From NCBI RefSeq assembly GCF_003628555.1, contig NZ_CP021731.1, positions 4,892,836 through 4,956,835 on the forward strand: a DNA stretch of 64,000 nucleotides, in the 5' to 3' direction. Both the position numbers and the translations under genes were made by a program. A model generated the notes under the pieces. That model was not told the origin of the DNA. It ran no database searches and worked only from the letters and a program-made list of their open reading frames with translations. Numbering within the stretch: the stretch's first letter is position 1; each line of letters starts with the position of its first letter. Positions 27,602 through 36,017 of the stretch are shown one piece after another. Origin of the DNA: Azoarcus sp. DN11. GTDB taxonomy: Bacteria > Pseudomonadota > Gammaproteobacteria > Burkholderiales > Rhodocyclaceae.

Positions 27602-29605
27602 TCAGCCGATCTCGCGATGTCGCGCGAGGTGGCGTGGGGTCCAGGAGTGCGGGCTTTTCATCACGAAGTGGTAGCGCGCGACGTGGTAGCTGGGGTCGAA
27701 GCCGTAGAAGTTGCGGCGCATCACGGCGAGTTCCTCGTCCCGGTACGCGGCGAGGGGTTTTTCGGCTTCGTCGGCGGCGCGGCGGGCGGCCTTCGCGGCG
27801 ATGCGGTCGAGGAACGCGGGGTCGGCGGCGAGGGCTGCGGCGTGGCGAGCGACTTCGCTTTCGAAGCTTGGCAGGTCGGAGCTGAAAGTGGCGTCGATGA
27901 GGCCCGCAGCGCGTGCGTCGTGCGCGAGAAGCGGCAGGCGGTTGGCCATGATGCGCTGGGCGGCGTCGGCGCCTGCGCGGCGCGGCAGCAGGTAGGTCCA
28001 GTATTCGGAGCCGTACAGGTTGCCCATGTTCTTGTAATGGGGGTTGAGCACGATGCCGTCGCGCGCCCAGACAAGGTCGGCCGCGAGCGCGAGGAAGCAG
28101 CCCCCTGCGCCGGCGTTGCCGCGCAGCGCGGCGACGGTGAGGCGGTCGGTGAGCGTGAGGAGCGCGAGGCAGACGTCGTTCATCGCGTTGATGTTGGCCC
28201 AGGATTCGTCCGCGGGGGAAGCGGCGGCCTCGATGCTGTTGAGGTGGATGCCGTTGGACCAGAAGTCGCGTCCGCCTTCGAGGACGAGGACGCGCGTGGG
28301 GCGGCTCGCGGCGAATCGGATCGCGGCGGTGAGGCGGCAGCATTGGTCGGTGGCCATCGCGCCGTTGTAGAAGTCGAAGGCGAGGAAGCCGACGGCGCCG
28401 TCGGGGCTTTCGCGGTAGCGGAGTTCGCTCCAGCGGGTGTCGGTGGCGTCGCGATGGAGCGGAATCGTGAGTTCGGGAAGTGCGGCCGCTTCGGCGGCGA
28501 AGGCGACGGTGGCGGGGAGTTTGAAGGGGTGGTCGTGATCGGAGCGTTTGACGTGGCCGATCCAGACGGCGCCATCGGTGGTTGCGCGCAGGAGGGCGCT
28601 GTCGCGGCGAGCGATGATCGTGCCGGGCGCTGCGGGGCGGAGTTCGCCGGACGCCGCTTCGTGCGCGTCGAAGAGGTGACAAGGGGTGCCGCAGAGCGTG
28701 TCGGCAACACCGGGAAAACCGTCGGCGGCGCGGAGTTTTTTCAGGATTGTTTTGGTGCTGTCGTTCGTCCAGTCAATCGCTCGGCTGGACTGCTTCATTG
28801 GCGGGCGTTCGATGCCGAGCGTTGCTTGTTCGGGTGCTAAACCGCCCCCTCCGGTCGCTGTCTCGCGCTTCGTTGGACGCGTGGCGGACGCCTCAGCACG
28901 AAACAGCGCCCGAAGGGGGCTGCTGTGGGCGGGACTGGACGACGTTTCGTTGTCTTGGGTGTTTGGGTTCGTGCCGGATTGCCCTGGCCCATAGGGCGGG
29001 ACGAAATCCGGACACGGAGGCGCGTCACTCAACGACATTGGTATCGAACGGACGGATTGCGGGATTGCATCCCGCCCGAGGGAGGCCCAGCGCGCAGCGC
29101 TTTCGAGGATCTGTGCGAGCGGGGTCGGCGCCCATTGGCCGGCGCGCCAGTCCGGGACGTGTTGGATGGCACTTCTAACCGCTTGCAATGCCGCAGCGGT
29201 CATTTCGTTGCGGTAGAGGCTGGCCTTCGTCGCTTCACGCATCGGGAAAGTGACGCTCGCCCACACGGGACCCGCGTCCATCTCGGCTTCGGCCTGCAGT
29301 ACGGTAACACCCCACTCCGTCTCGCCGTTCATGATCGCCCAGTCGAGCGCCGAAGGGCCGCGGTCGCCGACGATGCCGGGATGCACGATCAGCGTGAGGT
29401 CGCGCGACCAGATCGATGCGGGGACGGCGCGCTTGAGGAAGGGCGCGAGAATCAGGTCGGGGCGGAACAGCGCGACGGCTTCCTCGGCGACGCGGTCGGC
29501 GATGTCGAATTCGACCGAGAGGTCATGGCCGTCCGCCTTGAGTTCGGCGAAGAGGCGTTGCGTCAGGCTGTTGAAGCTGTGGGTGAGGAGGAGGATGCGC
29601 ATCAT
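27602..29605 (-). CDS. hoxX: Hydrogenase maturation protein HoxX
   Basis: A 667-residue two-domain protein. Residues 1-180 resemble formyl-tetrahydrofolate-using hydrolase/transferase folds (LIVHPGIVGDRGPSALDWAI). The C-terminal half is crotonase-like (LEGGRDFWSNGIHLNSIE, ALRGNAGAGGCFLALAADLV). HoxX makes the CO ligand of the NiFe site from formyl groups under aerobic conditions. It exceeds the usual length by roughly 80-90 residues. The excess is a Pro/Ser/Thr-rich linker at about 190-280 whose DNA holds a palindromic repeat. Last gene of the hyp operon, 9 bp after hypE. Confidence 0.88.
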   Translation of the reverse strand: MMRILLLTHSFNSLTQRLFAELKADGHDLSVEFDIADRVAEEAVALFRPDLILAPFLKRAVPASIWSRDLTLIVHPGIVGDRGPSALDWAIMNGETEWGVTVLQAEAEMDAGPVWASVTFPMREATKASLYRNEMTAAALQAVRSAIQHVPDWRAGQWAPTPLAQILESAARWASLGRDAIPQSVRSIPMSLSDAPPCPDFVPPYGPGQSGTNPNTQDNETSSSPAHSSPLRALFRAEASATRPTKRETATGGGGLAPEQATLGIERPPMKQSSRAIDWTNDSTKTILKKLRAADGFPGVADTLCGTPCHLFDAHEAASGELRPAAPGTIIARRDSALLRATTDGAVWIGHVKRSDHDHPFKLPATVAFAAEAAALPELTIPLHRDATDTRWSELRYRESPDGAVGFLAFDFYNGAMATDQCCRLTAAIRFAASRPTRVLVLEGGRDFWSNGIHLNSIEAAASPADESWANINAMNDVCLALLTLTDRLTVAALRGNAGAGGCFLALAADLVWARDGIVLNPHYKNMGNLYGSEYWTYLLPRRAGADAAQRIMANRLPLLAHDARAAGLIDATFSSDLPSFESEVARHAAALAADPAFLDRIAAKAARRAADEAEKPLAAYRDEELAVMRRNFYGFDPSYHVARYHFVMKSPHSWTPRHLARHREIG
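28844..28920. repeat. Palindromic repeat inserted in the hoxX linker
   Basis: GCCCCCTCCGGTCGCTGT at the left and ACAGCGCCCGAAGGGGGC at the right are inverted repeats of 18 bp with three mismatches, enclosing about 40 bp. It lies in frame in hoxX and encodes part of the low-complexity linker. It looks like a REP or MITE-type element. Confidence 0.65.
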
Positions 29606-29614
29606 GGAACCTTC

Positions 29615-30679
29615 TCAGCAGATGCGCGGGAGTTGTTCACCTGAGAGCCAATCCACCATCCGCCGGCCGCCGAAGGCGGTGCGGATCTGGACGAAGCAGT
29701 TGGCGTCCGCGGTGACGGTGCCGATGCGGGCGGCACGTTCGCCGAGGGGGTGGGCGCGCATCACGGTGAGGAGGCGCTCGGCATCCTCTTGCAGGCAGAT
29801 CGCGATCAGTTTGCCTTCGTTCGCAACGTAGAGCGGGTCGAGGCCGAGGAGTTCGCAGGCGGCGGCGACCTGGGGCTGGACGGGGATCGCGGCTTCGTCG
29901 AGCTCCATGCCGACGCCGGACTGGGTCGCGATCTCGTTGAGCGTGGTGGCGAGGCCGCCGCGAGTGGGGTCGCGCAGCACGTGGATTGCGGGCACCGCTT
30001 CGAGCATGGCAGCGACCAGGCCGTGCAGCGCGGCAGTGTCGGAGGCGATTTCGGAGTCGAAGGCGAGCGATTCGCGTTGCGCCATGATCGCCATGCCGTG
30101 GTCGCCGAGCGTGCCGGAAACGAGGATCGCGTCGCCGGGGCGGGCGTTGGCGCCGCCGATTTCGCGCCCGGCGGGGAGCGCGCCGACGCCGGTGGTGGTG
30201 ATGAAGACGCCGTCGCCCTTGCCCTGCTCGACGACCTTGGTATCGCCGGTGACGACCGGCACGCCGGCTTCGCGCGACGCGTGGGCCATCGAAGCGACGA
30301 TGCGCGCGAGGTCGGCGAGCGGGAAGCCTTCTTCGAGGATGAAGCTCGCGGCGAGATACAGCGGGCGGGCACCCATCACGGCGAGGTCGTTGATCGTGCC
30401 ATGCACCGACAGGCAGCCGATGTCGCCGCCGGGGAAGAAGAGCGGGCTGACGACGTGGGCGTCCGTGGCGATGACGAGGCGTTCGCCCGCCGCGGGGGCC
30501 GGCAGCACGGCAGCGTCGTCGCCGCGGTCGAGGTGTTCGTTGGCGAAGGCGGCGGCGAAGAGTTCGGCGATCAATTGCGCCATTGCACGTCCGCCGGCGC
30601 CGTGGCCGAGGTCGACACGGCCGTGCTTGAGGTCCAGCGGGCGGACGTAGCCCTTCTTGATCGTCCCGGCGAGGCTCAT
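29615..30679 (-). CDS. hypE: Hydrogenase maturation protein HypE
   Basis: A 354-residue HypE of the PurM/SelD superfamily. It receives a carbamoyl group from HypF on its C-terminal Cys and dehydrates it to the thiocyanate that supplies the CN ligands of the NiFe centre. The required C-terminus PRIC is intact. The N-terminal DLGHGAGGRAM, DDAAVLP, CLSVHGTINDLAVMGARPLY and VTGDTKVVEQG motifs are all present for ATP binding. Its start overlaps the hypD stop by 4 bp. Confidence 0.95.
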   Translation of the reverse strand: MSLAGTIKKGYVRPLDLKHGRVDLGHGAGGRAMAQLIAELFAAAFANEHLDRGDDAAVLPAPAAGERLVIATDAHVVSPLFFPGGDIGCLSVHGTINDLAVMGARPLYLAASFILEEGFPLADLARIVASMAHASREAGVPVVTGDTKVVEQGKGDGVFITTTGVGALPAGREIGGANARPGDAILVSGTLGDHGMAIMAQRESLAFDSEIASDTAALHGLVAAMLEAVPAIHVLRDPTRGGLATTLNEIATQSGVGMELDEAAIPVQPQVAAACELLGLDPLYVANEGKLIAICLQEDAERLLTVMRAHPLGERAARIGTVTADANCFVQIRTAFGGRRMVDWLSGEQLPRIC

Positions 30680-31827
30680 GAGGCGGTCCCGGCGACGACC
30701 GGGATGTCCCGGAAGCGCCCGTAGTTATAGTGCGCCGCGCAGGCGCCTTCGGACGACACCATGCACGAGCCCATCGGGTTCTCAGGCGTGCATGCGGTGC
30801 CGAACAGCTTGCAGTCGATGGGCGTTTTCACGCCGCGCAGGATCGCGCCGCACTCGCAGGCGCGGTTGTCGGGCACGGCGACGAATTCGAGGCCGAATTT
30901 GGCTTCGGCATCCCATTTCCGGAAGGGCGCGCGGATGCGTAGCGCGGAATACGGCACTTCCCGCAGGCCGCGCCATTCGAAGCGGCGGCGCAGCTCGAAG
31001 ACTTCGGAGACGAGCGCCTGCGCCTTGAGGTTGCCCTCCTCGGTCACCACGCGCGTAAACTCGTTCTCGACTTCGGCGCGGCCTTCGTTCACCTGCCGGA
31101 TCAGCATGCGGATCGCCTGCATCACGTCGAGCGGCTCGAAGCCGGCGATCACGACCGGCTTGCGGTATTCCTCGGCGAAGAAGGCGTAGGGGCGGCTGCC
31201 GATGATCGTCGATACGTGCGCGGGGCCGATGAAGCCGTCGAGCGGCACGGTGCCGAGTTCGCGCACTTCGGGCGATTCGAGGATCGTGAGGATCGCGGAC
31301 GGCGTCAGCACGTGGTTGCACAGCACGCTGAAGTTGGCGAGCCCGAGCGCCTGCGCCTGGCGCAGCACCAGCGCGGTGGGCGGGGTCGTCGTCTCGAAGC
31401 CGATCGCGAAGAACACGACGTCGCGCTCCGGCATCTTCTGCGCGAGCGCCAGCGCGTCGGCGGCCGAATACACCATGCGGATGTCGGCACCGCGTGCCTT
31501 GGCCTTCAGCAGCGAGAGGCCGCCGGAGGCCGGCACGCGCAGACAATCGCCGTAGGTGCAGATCGTCACTTCCGCGCGCGAGAGCGCGAGGCGGATCGCC
31601 ATGTCGATGCGGCCGATCGGCAGCACGCACACCGGGCAGCCGGGGCCGTGGATCATGCGCACGTTGGCGGGCAGGAGATCCGTGACGCCGTAGCGCGAGA
31701 TCGCGTGGGTGTGGCCGCCGCAGAATTCCATGAAGGCGTAGTCGCGGCCGGTGTCGGCCTCGCGCGCGATCGCCGCCGCGAGTTTCGCCGCCAGCGCGCC
31801 GTCGCGGAACTCGTCGACGTACTTCAC
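30676..31827 (-). CDS. hypD: Hydrogenase maturation protein HypD
   Basis: A 383-residue HypD, the [4Fe-4S] scaffold on which Fe(CN)2CO is built with HypC. Conserved motifs are MEFCGGHTHAISRYG near residue 34, IHGPGCPVCVLPIGRID near 60-76, IGFETTTPPTAL near 140 and the C-terminal Cys-rich cluster CECGAILRG, CKLFGTACTPENPMGSCMVS. All Cys positions expected for the cluster appear to be present. It overlaps hypC and hypE by 4 bp each. Confidence 0.95.
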   Translation of the reverse strand: MKYVDEFRDGALAAKLAAAIAREADTGRDYAFMEFCGGHTHAISRYGVTDLLPANVRMIHGPGCPVCVLPIGRIDMAIRLALSRAEVTICTYGDCLRVPASGGLSLLKAKARGADIRMVYSAADALALAQKMPERDVVFFAIGFETTTPPTALVLRQAQALGLANFSVLCNHVLTPSAILTILESPEVRELGTVPLDGFIGPAHVSTIIGSRPYAFFAEEYRKPVVIAGFEPLDVMQAIRMLIRQVNEGRAEVENEFTRVVTEEGNLKAQALVSEVFELRRRFEWRGLREVPYSALRIRAPFRKWDAEAKFGLEFVAVPDNRACECGAILRGVKTPIDCKLFGTACTPENPMGSCMVSSEGACAAHYNYGRFRDIPVVAGTAS

Positions 31828-32078
31828 GCGGCGCCTTCGCCCGGGTCGGTGAGCGTGGCGCGGGAAAGACCGGCTTCGGCGAAGAGCGCGAGCGTCTGCT
31901 CGGCCTCGTCCTGGTCGAGCTTCGCCAGCGCAAAGCCGACATGCACGATCACGTAGTCGCCGACTTCGGCGCCGTCGACCAGCGCGAGCGAGATTTCCTT
32001 GCGCACGCCGCCGAGATCCACGCGGCAGGCGTCACCGGGCAGCAGTTCGACGATGCGGGCGGGAATCGCGAGACACAT
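31824..32078 (-). CDS. hypC: Hydrogenase assembly chaperone HypC
   Basis: An 84-residue HypC/HupF-type chaperone. It carries the Fe-ligand unit between HypD and the hydrogenase large subunit through the N-terminal Cys2, seen in MCLAIPARIVEL. GDYVIVHVGFALAKLD near residues 38-53 is also typical. It starts 3 bp after the hypF stop and overlaps hypD by 4 bp. Confidence 0.95.
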   Translation of the reverse strand: MCLAIPARIVELLPGDACRVDLGGVRKEISLALVDGAEVGDYVIVHVGFALAKLDQDEAEQTLALFAEAGLSRATLTDPGEGAA

Positions 32079-32081
32079 GGT

Positions 32082-33230
32082 TCAAAGTCCGTGATTCAGG
32101 TGATGCATCGCCACCCACGCCTGCCCGAGCGCGAGGCCCGCGTCGCCGGGCGACAGTGTGCGCGCTTGGAGCACGTCGAGACCTTGGCGGCGGAGCGCGG
32201 CGGCGAGGCGTTGCGACAGGATGCGGTTGTGCAGGCAGCCGCCGGAGAGCACGACCGTGGACAGGCCGGTTTGTGCGGCGACTTGCACGACCCACTCGGC
32301 GAGCGCGGCGGCGAGCGTCACGTGAAAGCGCGCCGCACCGCGGCCGACGTCGGATTCATCCGCGAGGGCGGCGAGGATCGGCGACAGGTCGAGGCGCCCC
32401 GCTCCGTCGATCGACCAGCCGTCAGGCTCCGCCGGCACGTCGCCAACGCGTTCAAGGTATCCGGACGCCGCGCCTTCGAGCGCGATCGCGGCCTCGGCTT
32501 CGACGCGCATCACCGGGCACAGCCCGAGGAGTCCCGCCGCGGCATCGAACACCCGGCCGAGGCTGGAAGTCGACGGGCACAGCGGCGCACGATCGAGGAG
32601 TTGCGCAAGCATCGCCGCCGCGTGCTGTGCGGCGAAGCGCGTCGCGATCTCGTCGGCGCGGCCGGCGCGATGCAGCACCGCGGCGGCCATGCGCCACGGT
32701 TCGCGCGCGGCGCGGTCACCGCCGGCGAGCGGCAGCGGCGCGAGATGGCCGAGGCGCTGGAAATGCGCGCCGTCGACGCGCAGCAGCTCCCCGCCCCAGG
32801 CCGTGCCGTCGGTGCCCAGGCCGACGCCGTCGAGCGCGAGGCCCAGCGCCGGGCCGCGAGGGTCACTGCGGCCGCCATTTTCCGCCAGCACCGCCGCGAC
32901 ATGCGCGTGATGGTGCTGCACGGCGATCGCCGGCACGCCGAGGCGCGCGGCCAGCTCGACCGCGCGACGGGAGGAATGGAAATCGGGATGCAGGTCGTGC
33001 GCAACCGCGGCCGGGGCGCCGAGAGCGAGCAAGGTTTCCACACAGGCGTCCATCTCGCGGCAGGCATCCGGGGTGTCGAGGTCGCCCACGGTCGCGCTCA
33101 TCTGCGCCGTGCCGTCGTGCGCAAGGCACAACGCGCTCTTGAAGTACGCGCCGAAGGCGAGCACTGGCGGGCCGTCCAGCGCGAGCGGCAGCGTCGTAAC
33201 GCAAGCGGACGGCGGCAGAACCGAGTTCAT
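32082..33230 (-). CDS. hypF: Short HypF (carbamoyltransferase domain only)
   Basis: A 382-residue protein matching only the C-terminal Kae1-like part of full HypF (about 750 residues). It has VQHHHAHVAAVLAENG near residue 105, GLALDGVGLGTDGTAWGGEL near 127, and VVLSGGCLHNRILSQRL near 328. The acylphosphatase, zinc-finger and YrdC-like regions are absent. A comparable short form, HypF1, exists in Ralstonia eutropha, so it may work. The frame extends upstream to 33302, but those codons come from a dispersed repeat, so ATG 33230 is used. Confidence 0.85.
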   Translation of the reverse strand: MNSVLPPSACVTTLPLALDGPPVLAFGAYFKSALCLAHDGTAQMSATVGDLDTPDACREMDACVETLLALGAPAAVAHDLHPDFHSSRRAVELAARLGVPAIAVQHHHAHVAAVLAENGGRSDPRGPALGLALDGVGLGTDGTAWGGELLRVDGAHFQRLGHLAPLPLAGGDRAAREPWRMAAAVLHRAGRADEIATRFAAQHAAAMLAQLLDRAPLCPSTSSLGRVFDAAAGLLGLCPVMRVEAEAAIALEGAASGYLERVGDVPAEPDGWSIDGAGRLDLSPILAALADESDVGRGAARFHVTLAAALAEWVVQVAAQTGLSTVVLSGGCLHNRILSQRLAAALRRQGLDVLQARTLSPGDAGLALGQAWVAMHHLNHGL

Positions 33231-33237
33231 CGCCCGA

Positions 33238-34245
33238 TCATCGGACAGTGCCGTTCGCCCTGAGCCCGTCGAAGGGCGTTGGCTGGGCTTCGACAGGCTC
33301 ATCCCGAACGGTTTGGCGGTGCCCGGCAGTGGGGACCGTTTGCATGGCGTCCCGGCGACACTCGCGCGCCTTCGCCAGGCCGCGTTCGAGCCACGCGAGC
33401 CATTCGGCGATGCCCTCGCCGCTCGTCGACGAGGTGCGGATCACTTCGATGTCCGGATTGACGCGCCGCGCGTAGCCGATCGCACGCTCGATATCGAAAG
33501 TGAGGTACGGCAGCAGATCGACCTTGTTGAGCAGCATCAGGTCGGCGGCAGCGAACAGGTCGGGGTATTTCAGCGGCTTGTCCTCGCCCTCGGTCACCGA
33601 CAGGATCGCCACCTTGTGCGCCTCGCCGAGATCGAACGCCGCCGGGCAGACGAGGTTGCCGACGTTCTCGATCAGCAGCAGGCTGTCGTCGGCAAGGTCC
33701 ATCCGCGCGAACGCCCGCCCGATCATGTCGGCGTCGAGGTGGCAGCCCTTGCCGGTGTTGATCTGCAGCGCCGCCACACCGGTCGCGCGGATGCGCTCGG
33801 CGTCGAACTCGGTCTGCTGGTCGCCTTCGATGACGGCAGCGGGCACGCGGCCCGCGAGCTCCGTGAGGGTGCGCACGAGCAGCGTCGTCTTGCCCGAGCC
33901 GGGGCTGGAGACGAGGTTCAGCGCGAAGATGCCCTGCACAGCGAGGCGTCGGCGGTTTTCTTCCGCGCAGGCGTCGTTCCGGCCGAGGATGTCGCGCTCG
34001 ATCTTCACCATCTGCGGCTGCGTCAGGCCGGGCGCGTGCGCATGCGCCGGGCCGTCGCCGAAGTGCAGGTGGTGGTGGCCGGCGTGGACGGGATCCGCAT
34101 CGGCGGCGGGCGCGTGTCCCTCGGTCGGCGTGGCCGCCACCGGCTTCCAGCCCCGCGTCGGACCATCCTTCGGACGCGCGGCCTTCGCGAACCCTGCCCC
34201 GCCGATCGTCACTTCACCGCTGCCACAGCCGCACACCGTGCACAT
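33238..34245 (-). CDS. hypB: Hydrogenase nickel incorporation GTPase HypB
   Basis: A 335-residue HypB that delivers nickel with HypA. The N-terminus [12 protein letters not shown] carries the high-affinity CxxCGC nickel site. A His-rich stretch ([18 protein letters not shown]) follows near residues 55-72. The GTPase domain has [32 protein letters not shown] and [12 protein letters not shown] 34245 is chosen over 34272 because GGAGCGGAGCAGGG precedes it and the Cys motif is then at the very start. The last 20 or so residues derive from a dispersed repeat and replace the normal end. Confidence 0.93.
   Translation of the reverse strand: MCTVCGCGSGEVTIGGAGFAKAARPKDGPTRGWKPVAATPTEGHAPAADADPVHAGHHHLHFGDGPAHAHAPGLTQPQMVKIERDILGRNDACAEENRRRLAVQGIFALNLVSSPGSGKTTLLVRTLTELAGRVPAAVIEGDQQTEFDAERIRATGVAALQINTGKGCHLDADMIGRAFARMDLADDSLLLIENVGNLVCPAAFDLGEAHKVAILSVTEGEDKPLKYPDLFAAADLMLLNKVDLLPYLTFDIERAIGYARRVNPDIEVIRTSSTSGEGIAEWLAWLERGLAKARECRRDAMQTVPTAGHRQTVRDEPVEAQPTPFDGLRANGTVR
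33251..33311. repeat. Dispersed palindromic repeat, full inverted pair (hypB/hypF junction)
   Basis: Two inverted halves, CCGTTCGCCCTGAGCCCGTC and the opposing CTTCGACAGGCTCATCCCGA, form an imperfect hairpin of 61 bp. It encodes the C-terminal tail of HypB and lies in the extended upstream frame of HypF. Related copies are at 44501-44528 and 50880-50920. Confidence 0.75.
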
Positions 34246-34290
34246 GCCCTGCTCCGCTCCATCCGCGACCACCCCGACCGCATCATGCCT

Positions 34291-34632
34291 TCATTCGATT
34301 TCAATTTCCCTGACCCGCATCTCCAGTCCGCCGGTCGGACGCAGCTGGTAGCCGCCGCAGTACGGGCACGGGTCGTAGCGCTGCGCGAGCGGTACGCTGC
34401 GATCACATGCCGGGCACCAGCCAACGCCGGGCAGCGCGTCGATCTCGATCACCGCCCCGGCCGCCGGCGTGTCGCGCAACACCGCATCGAGGCAGAAACG
34501 CAGCGCCTCGACTTCGACCGACGACAGCTCGCCGATCTCCAGCACCACGGTCCTCACGAGCGTGCAGCCCTGCGCCTGCGCCGTCTCCTCGACGATCGCG
34601 CGGATGCTCTCGGCGAGCGACAGCTCATGCAC
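34291..34632 (-). CDS. hypA: Hydrogenase nickel incorporation protein HypA
   Basis: A 113-residue HypA. The N-terminal MHELSLAES supplies the nickel ligands (Met1 to Glu3, including His2). The zinc site is made of two CxxC pairs, in GWCPACDRSV and DPCPYCGGYQL, near residues 73-95. It works with HypB in nickel insertion into the large subunit. It overlaps the hupK-like gene by 8 bp, and hypB follows after 45 bp. Confidence 0.95.
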   Translation of the reverse strand: MHELSLAESIRAIVEETAQAQGCTLVRTVVLEIGELSSVEVEALRFCLDAVLRDTPAAGAVIEIDALPGVGWCPACDRSVPLAQRYDPCPYCGGYQLRPTGGLEMRVREIEIE

Positions 34633-35746
34633 CCGCGACGTCCTCGATCGCGATTTCGTACGCCATGCACGGATCGAGGGACAGCGCGAGCACCTGCAGG
34701 CGCAGCATCGCCGCTTCGTCCGACGCCGCCTCCCAGCCGCAGCCTTCGCGCACGAACGGCCCCTGCGCGTGGAAATTCCATTCGGTCGGCGAAACGATCG
34801 CGTACTCGGCGATGCGCTCGCCGTCCAGCCGCACCGCGTGCATCAGCAGGCCGCGCGGCGTCTCGACGCAGGCGAGGCCCGCACCGTCGCCGAGCGGCGC
34901 CGTATCGATCATCACCGGCATGTCGCCCGCCAGCGGGTGACGCAGGCGGCTCGCGCTGTCGGAGAGATCGACGACGCGGGCGAACAGGCGCGCGGCGATG
35001 CGGTGGCGGTGCGTCAGCAGATTGCGCACCATCATCGAGTCGGCATGACGCGCGAGCACGCCCGTTTCATGCGCGCGGCCGAACAGCGTCGGCGCCGCAC
35101 AGAACGCCGCGGACGGGATGCCGCCCAGCTCGTTGGCCCACGCGCCGGCGGCGAGCATCGGCAGCAGGGGCACGGCCTCGCCTTCGGGCGTCGACGAGCC
35201 CATCTCGATCAGGTCCGCCAGGGCCGCGCCGATCGTGCCGCCGCGCCGCGCGCGCTCGACGAATTCGCGCAGGCCGCTCGGTTCGCGGGTCGTGCGGAAG
35301 AAGCCGGTGAGGAGTTCCACGGCGACGAGGTCGAGCAGGTCGCCGCCGAGTTCATAGGCCTCGCGCGCATCGCCGATCTGCGCGAGCCGGTGGTGCAGCT
35401 TGGCGAAGCGGTCGGTGCGCGGCGGGTGGCCGAAGAGCCGCGGCCAGTCGAGCATCAGGCGCCACAGGTGATCCTGTGCGGTCTCGGCCGCGAGCGCGCG
35501 TTCCTCGGCCCAGGGTTCGGCACGCTGCAGGTTCGGGGCGCCCGCCGCCACGCAGGCCGCGGTCGCGGCGATCGTTTGCGCGCGCGGGCACAGGGTGGGA
35601 AAGGTCGCCACGAGCTTCAGTGCCTCGTCGACGCCGAGCCCGGCCAGCCCCTGCGCCGCCTGCGGCCGCGGGTTGTTCACGGACACGCCCGTGATGCGCC
35701 GGCCTTCGCGCCGTGCCACCAGACGCAGCACCGCGTCCGCGCTCAC
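34625..35746 (-). CDS. hupK: HupK/HoxV-like hydrogenase accessory protein
   Basis: A 373-residue protein related to the hydrogenase large subunit but lacking its metal-binding ends. The C-terminal LSLDPCMAYEIAIEDV replaces the catalytic DPCxxCxxH with only one Cys, and the N-terminal Cys pair is missing. HupK/HoxV proteins act as scaffolds for Fe(CN)2CO transfer to the large subunit. PTLCPRAQTIAATAACVAA near 50-68 is typical. GTG 35746 is used because GGAGCG lies just upstream. It is first in the operon, and no hydrogenase structural gene is upstream. Confidence 0.82.
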   Translation of the reverse strand: MSADAVLRLVARREGRRITGVSVNNPRPQAAQGLAGLGVDEALKLVATFPTLCPRAQTIAATAACVAAGAPNLQRAEPWAEERALAAETAQDHLWRLMLDWPRLFGHPPRTDRFAKLHHRLAQIGDAREAYELGGDLLDLVAVELLTGFFRTTREPSGLREFVERARRGGTIGAALADLIEMGSSTPEGEAVPLLPMLAAGAWANELGGIPSAAFCAAPTLFGRAHETGVLARHADSMMVRNLLTHRHRIAARLFARVVDLSDSASRLRHPLAGDMPVMIDTAPLGDGAGLACVETPRGLLMHAVRLDGERIAEYAIVSPTEWNFHAQGPFVREGCGWEAASDEAAMLRLQVLALSLDPCMAYEIAIEDVAGA

Positions 35747-35820
35747 GGTCGCGCTCCGCGGGGGCGATTGCGCCCGGCGGCGCGGGATCCGGTGAAACGT
35801 CGCCGACAGCCCTGAACCAT
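35743..35820 (-). CDS. Possible 25-residue leader peptide coupled to hupK
   Basis: A short frame starts with ATG 35820 behind a strong AAGGAG site and ends at TGA 35743-35745, overlapping the hupK GTG. The peptide starts MVQGCRRRFTGSR and is Arg-rich. Translational coupling to hupK is plausible, but there is no evidence that the peptide itself has a role. Confidence 0.3.
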   Translation of the reverse strand: MVQGCRRRFTGSRAAGRNRPRGARP

Positions 35821-36017
35821 GCAGTCTCCTTGCGCACTGGCCCGACACGGGCCGACGGTCGCAGCGCCGCCAGGCGGCTCCGGCGGACAGGCGACGACCC
35901 GGCGATGATATGCGCAGTCGTGGGCGCGCGAAAGTCCGACGGGATGCGCGTGCGGCTGCCCGGCGAGGCCGGACGCACCGGGTCAGGCGCGCCGGCTCGT
36001 CTGCGGCGCGCTCGCGC

